A DNA stretch of 64,000 bases from Callipepla californica brunnescens (lineage: Eukaryota; Chordata; Aves; Galliformes; Odontophoridae): assembly GCA_023055505.1 (NCBI GenBank), contig JALIRH010000063.1, forward strand, positions 1,071,501 to 1,135,500, given 5' to 3'. Shown here one piece after another: positions 60,801 through 64,000 of this stretch (positions are counted from its first letter, which is position 1; every line of letters begins with the position of its first letter). A program made the translations under genes and the position numbers. The notes under the pieces were generated by a model that was not told the DNA's origin, did not search any database, and saw only the letters and a list, made by a program, of their open reading frames with translations.

Positions 60801-63654
60801 ATGAGATTTTCAGTATATACCTAAATAGAGTGGCTTTTCATTGTCTTGAGTATCTTACAGTTATATTATAATGTGATCTCTTATTACACAGTGCTTTTTA
60901 TTTGTAAACAGCCAAATATGTGTGAAAATATACTGACATTCAATTTATAAAAGTGTGTTTTGGGATATAGTGCTTCTTGCTTGATAATTTTCAGTGTTTT
61001 CTGTGTGTGCTTTTACTGCAAATGATAAGGTTTTAGTAGTTGTTCACTGAATATTTTCTGAAATATTTTGCCCTGTTATGACATCTGGTTTGTGCTGGTA
61101 TTTCTGGTCTAATTATCTCCTGGTATTGTTATCAGAAGGAGGTTTTAATGGAGTGTCATATCTACTTCCCAAATGGGTAACAGAGTGGAGAATCTGATAC
61201 TGAAGCTTCTATCTGCTTCTTCCATGTCTCATTTTCTTTTTCTAGTATTTATTAATTTGTACAGTTTAAATTTTTATTCTAAAATAGATAAATCATTGTG
61301 GAGGAAAGCTTATCAAAGGTCTGACTTCTTCAAAACACACTCTAGCTACAATGAGTGTTCAATTTTCAGCAACATCAATGAAGGTAAGAGCAAGTTCCTC
61401 TTTCTGGTACTTGTTAAAACAAATGCCAAAATAGTGTGTTGTGGAAAAATCCATTTGGAATCCATGTATTTTTCTGTGTTGCTTGCCCAGATTTGTTTTT
61501 ACAACCATGGAATTTGAAAGGATTTGCTAATCTTTCTGTATCTCAACTTCTTTTAGCATGTGGGAAAGTGGTGTTTACATGTGTCCCTTCAGAGGAACAT
61601 TTATGAAGTTTTTATTGGAATGTATTTTTCTACGTATGTAGAGCTGAATGCTTCTCTCTCTCTTTTCTCTGTGCTTTGATTTGATGAGGGATATATATTT
61701 AGCATAACTTTCCATCCTTATGTTGTGCTTTCATATTCTCCAATTTGATAGGCCAATAATGTTGCATTTCTGTAGACGTAAAACTGACCCAGCCAGCTAA
61801 CTTGTTAAGCTTTAGCCTAGATGGTTGTGAAGTTTAAAAACATTCCTCGCAGAAGTCTTCAGACTATTTTCAAAGTGGGTAGCTCTAATTGAAAGCAACA
61901 GTTTTACTGTGATCATCTTAAATAGGAAATCCTAGTGCCTGAGGCCTCAGAGTTTGATCAGTGGGAGCCAGAGGGTGCATCAGCAAGCTGTCCAGTGACT
62001 GCAGTTATTCCAACTTGGAGAAATTTAACAACTTTGGATATGAGTCACAATAACATCTCTCAAATTGATGATTCAGTGGTAAGAAATATTTCATTTTTGA
62101 AAAAGTAATTTGCTCAATAAGTAATTGTTTCATGAACACTGACTTCTTGAAGCATGTTCGTGTTTTGTTTTACAACTCCTCTTAGGCTGAACTTCAGTGT
62201 CATTAAGGCTGAAACTTCCTATTTTTAAACTTGTGGCTTGCTTGATATCAAAACAGTATATGAAGAGCATGGAAACTGGATTAAGTATTTTTGTCAGTCC
62301 CTTAGTTTTATGTTTGATAAATCATCTCTTAAGGAGAAAAAAAATAACATTGGCTTTCACCACAAGAACATGTGTCAAAAATGAACATAGGTTGTTGTTT
62401 TTTTTTTTTTTTTAAACTTTTACTACTCCTGTGAAGAAGGAAATAACTCAGCTAGAGATGCAATGCAGTTGTCTTGTTCAGAATGTTTTGTGTTACTGTT
62501 TTTTGTAAGATCCATTTTCAGTTCTTTTGCTGCACTATGTAGTAACTTTTTTTTTTTTGAAGCAAATGCTGAAGGATTGTGCGCAGGATGGTAGTTTTAC
62601 CTTTTCCTTATCATCAGCTTGTAGTGAAACAAATCTGTCCTGATTTATGAACTGAAGTGTTTCATTATAGGCATTTTTCTCTCATTTTCTAGAAGTTAAT
62701 TCCAAAGATTGAATTCCTGGATTTGAGTCACAATGGAGTGTCACTAGTAGAAAACTTACAGGTAAATGATGCTTTTGAAGGTCAGTTTTTCTCTTCAGAC
62801 TTCTTAGAGAATAGAAATATTTTCTTCAGAGATCTATTGCTCATTTTCTTACGGAAAATGGTTTAAGCTCAAGTTGCTTATCACTTGTAACATCCAAATA
62901 CAGAATTTCTTACTTGCGCTGTATACTTTAATTCCTTTAACAGTGTTGCATTCATTGCAGCTATTTCTGTATGTCAGTATTTAGCAGCTGAAGGGATTTC
63001 CTTTTGACAAGCTTAAACCTATGTCCAGCATGAAAAATTCTATTGGACAAGAAATGAGCAAGCTGTAATGGTGTTCCTGGTATTGTCAAATTTTAATGTA
63101 TTGTGTGTGATGGATTTTCTTTATTTTTGTAGCATCTTTATAACCTTGTTCATCTGGACTTATCCTTCAACAAGCTCACATCGCTGGAAGGTGTTCACAC
63201 AAAACTAGGAAACATCAAAACTCTGAATTTAGCAGGAAATCAGCTGGAAAGTCTGTATGGTCTTAACAAACTTTACTCATTGGTCAACTTGGATCTCAGC
63301 AGTAACAAAATAGAGCAGGTAACTGTTGATTTTCAGTACCAAACTGAATTGTTCTTTGGAACAAACAGTTCCTTTTAGTGGGAGAAACTGCAAATAAATC
63401 AAACTGTAATTACTGTAATTATTTTTTTGCCTGATATCATGTGTTCTGACTTGGGCAAAAAATGCTCAGTGGGTATGCTGATTTTCCTTTATCTGATTTG
63501 TGTTAATTTATTCATAAACTTCCAGATTGATGAAGTAAAAAATATAGGAGGCCTCCCATGCTTAGAAAAGGTGGTCTTATCCAGCAATCCATTGAGCATC
63601 ATCCCTGATTACCGGACCAAAGTACTTGCTCAGTTTGGGGACAGGGCCTCTGAG
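48783..63654 (+). CDS. NISCH: Nischarin (IRAS), N-terminal 431 residues; gene runs off the window
   Basis: This is an endosomal PX-domain scaffold that binds integrin alpha-5, PAK1, Rac and LKB1 in mammals and restrains cell migration. Eleven exons join in frame with GT-AG introns: 48783-48866, 53711-53794, 54075-54257, 57429-57477, 58896-59059, 60506-60601, 61288-61383, 61926-62078, 62693-62761, 63133-63318 and 63526-63654, for 1293 nt. Residues about 18-120 form the PX domain, with the phosphoinositide-binding RYSDF at 46-50 and the PPKK loop at 69-72. Residues about 285-430 hold six leucine-rich repeats of the LxxLxLSxNxI type. The chosen ATG has G at -3 and +4 and gives an N-terminus of nearly the human length. 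An in-frame ATG at 48642 would add 47 residues. The integrin-binding region and C-terminal half lie beyond the right edge. Confidence 0.97.
48867..53710 (+). other. NISCH: NISCH intron 1
   Basis: A 4.8-kb first intron, AT-rich after the CpG island ends. No CR1 or other repeat that I can name is present, and no additional exon is supported. Open frames inside it (for example 51993-52307) show no conserved domain. Confidence 0.7.
53711..53794 (+). CDS. NISCH: NISCH exon 2
   Basis: The acceptor is 'tttgtttcag' and the donor 'gtaagg'. It encodes [20 protein letters not shown] and DFHDLHEK, including the PX signature R46-Y47 that contacts PtdIns3P in this fold. Confidence 0.97.
54075..54257 (+). 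CDS. NISCH: NISCH exon 3
   Basis: 183 nt, with acceptor 'gtctttcag' and donor 'gtaagt'. It completes the PX domain: [20 protein letters not shown] (proline-rich loop plus basic residue) and the C-terminal helix LEVYLQTLL...HFLHFHFY. Confidence 0.97.
54258..57428 (+). other. NISCH: NISCH intron 3
   Basis: 3.2 kb, AT-rich. Simple TTTTG-type runs occur near 54390-54412 and a T-run and TTTG tract near 57001-57074. No mobile element or hidden exon is recognised. Confidence 0.7.
57429..57477 (+). CDS. NISCH: NISCH exon 4
   Basis: 49 nt, with acceptor 'ctttgcag' and donor 'gtaagt'. It encodes [16 protein letters not shown] plus the first base of Gly134, just after the PX domain. Confidence 0.96.
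58896..59059 (+). CDS. NISCH: NISCH exon 5
   Basis: 164 nt, with acceptor 'tttttcag' and donor 'gtgagc'. It encodes [20 protein letters not shown] through [15 protein letters not shown]. The reading frame stays open for 83 codons into the intron, so retention would give a truncated PX-only protein. Confidence 0.97.
60506..60601 (+). CDS. NISCH: NISCH exon 6
   Basis: 96 nt, with acceptor 'aataaccag' and donor 'gtatga'. It encodes [20 protein letters not shown] and [12 protein letters not shown], leading into the leucine-rich region. Confidence 0.96.
61288..61383 (+). CDS. NISCH: NISCH exon 7
   Basis: 96 nt, with acceptor 'ctaaaatag' and donor 'gtaaga'. It encodes [20 protein letters not shown] and [12 protein letters not shown]. 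It is more diverged from mammals than the flanking exons but is colinear and in phase. Confidence 0.93.
61926..62078 (+). CDS. NISCH: NISCH exon 8
   Basis: 153 nt, with acceptor 'ttaaatag' and donor 'gtaaga'. It encodes [17 protein letters not shown] and [11 protein letters not shown], then the first leucine-rich repeat [15 protein letters not shown]. Confidence 0.97.
62693..62761 (+). CDS. NISCH: NISCH exon 9
   Basis: 69 nt, with acceptor 'cattttctag' and donor 'gtaaat'. It encodes [20 protein letters not shown] and NLQ, the second leucine-rich repeat. Confidence 0.97.
63133..63318 (+). CDS. NISCH: NISCH exon 10
   Basis: 186 nt, with acceptor 'atttttgtag' and donor 'gtaact'. It encodes three leucine-rich repeats: [32 protein letters not shown] and [13 protein letters not shown]. 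Confidence 0.98.
63526..63654 (+). CDS. NISCH: NISCH exon 11 (last in window)
   Basis: 129 nt, with acceptor 'aacttccag' and donor 'gtaagc'. It encodes [20 protein letters not shown] and [18 protein letters not shown], the last leucine-rich repeat and its cap, ending DRASE. The rest of the gene is outside the window. Confidence 0.97.
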
Positions 63655-63739
63655 GTAAGCCACAGTGTACTTCTTCCTTTGAAGCTGGCACCTTAAAAAA
63701 GCTTTTTTTAAAGCATGGAAGTAAAGCGGTGTGAATGTT

Positions 63740-64000
63740 ACCTCAGCTGAATAAAGAAATTGAGGTGTTGGAGCAGGTCCAGAGGAAGACGAAGATCATC
63801 AGATGGCTGGAGCACCTCTTCTACTAAGAAAGGCTAGAGGTGTTCAGCGTGGAGAAGAGGAGAAGGCTTACTGCAGCCTTCCAGTGCTAATAAGGAGCTT
63901 ATAAGGAAGTGGGGGATGGAGCTTGACTTTCTGTATGATCTGCTAGTGAATAGGACAGGGAAGAATGGTTTTAAAATTAAAGGGAGGAGACTTAGGTAAT
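63740..64000 (+). mobile_element. CR1 LINE fragment in NISCH intron 11, cut by the window edge
   Basis: The blocks 'ggagcaggtccagaggaaga', 'gatggctggagcacctcttc', 'ggtgttcagcgtggagaaga', 'actgcagccttccagtgcta' and 'gaatggttttaaaattaaag' follow the order of the CR1 ORF2 end and 3' region, in sense orientation to NISCH. The 3' terminus lies beyond position 64000. Confidence 0.88.

Overview
This is a stretch of vertebrate nuclear DNA, almost certainly from a bird and most likely a galliform such as chicken. The evidence is the repeat class: at least eight insertions of CR1, the dominant avian LINE, several of them ending in the typical ATTCTATGATTCTATGA-type 3' terminus. Genes have introns with GT-AG splice sites, and the housekeeping promoters are CpG-rich. 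No prokaryotic operon, CRISPR array or defence system is present.

Layout. Positions 1-33,080 are a gene-poor flank. It holds CR1 copies (1.7, 5.9, 8.0-9.8, 20.7-21.3 and 31.8 kb), a four-copy 48-bp minisatellite (10.8 kb), a 27-G run (22.7 kb), short microsatellites and no exon I can support. From 33.3 to 35.75 kb lies RPL29 on the + strand, with four exons, a CpG-island promoter and a 5'TOP-like start. It encodes only 71 residues, much shorter than the mammalian protein. From 35.75 to 42.0 kb is intergenic DNA with one CR1 remnant. From 42.0 to 47.3 kb lies TNNC1 (slow skeletal/cardiac troponin C) on the - strand, with all six coding exons and 161 residues intact. From 48.8 kb to the right edge is the 5' part of NISCH (nischarin/IRAS) on the + strand. 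Eleven exons are visible, giving 431 in-frame residues that cover the PX domain and about six leucine-rich repeats. The gene continues past the window.

TNNC1 and NISCH are head to head, with start codons about 1.5 kb apart. The genes do not form a pathway. RPL29 is a large-subunit ribosomal protein, TNNC1 is the calcium sensor of the thin filament in heart and slow muscle, and NISCH is an endosomal, integrin- and Rac-linked scaffold. The most interesting regulatory signal is in TNNC1 intron 1: an E-box, a MEF3 site, a C-rich CACC-like box and a perfect MEF2 site packed into about 45 bp, the composition known for the slow-muscle enhancer of this gene in mammals. Other points worth checking are the short RPL29 tail, a YY1/TISU-type element that starts an upstream ORF in NISCH, a poly(A) signal overlapping the TNNC1 stop codon, and an isolated 10-bp hairpin near 13.3 kb.
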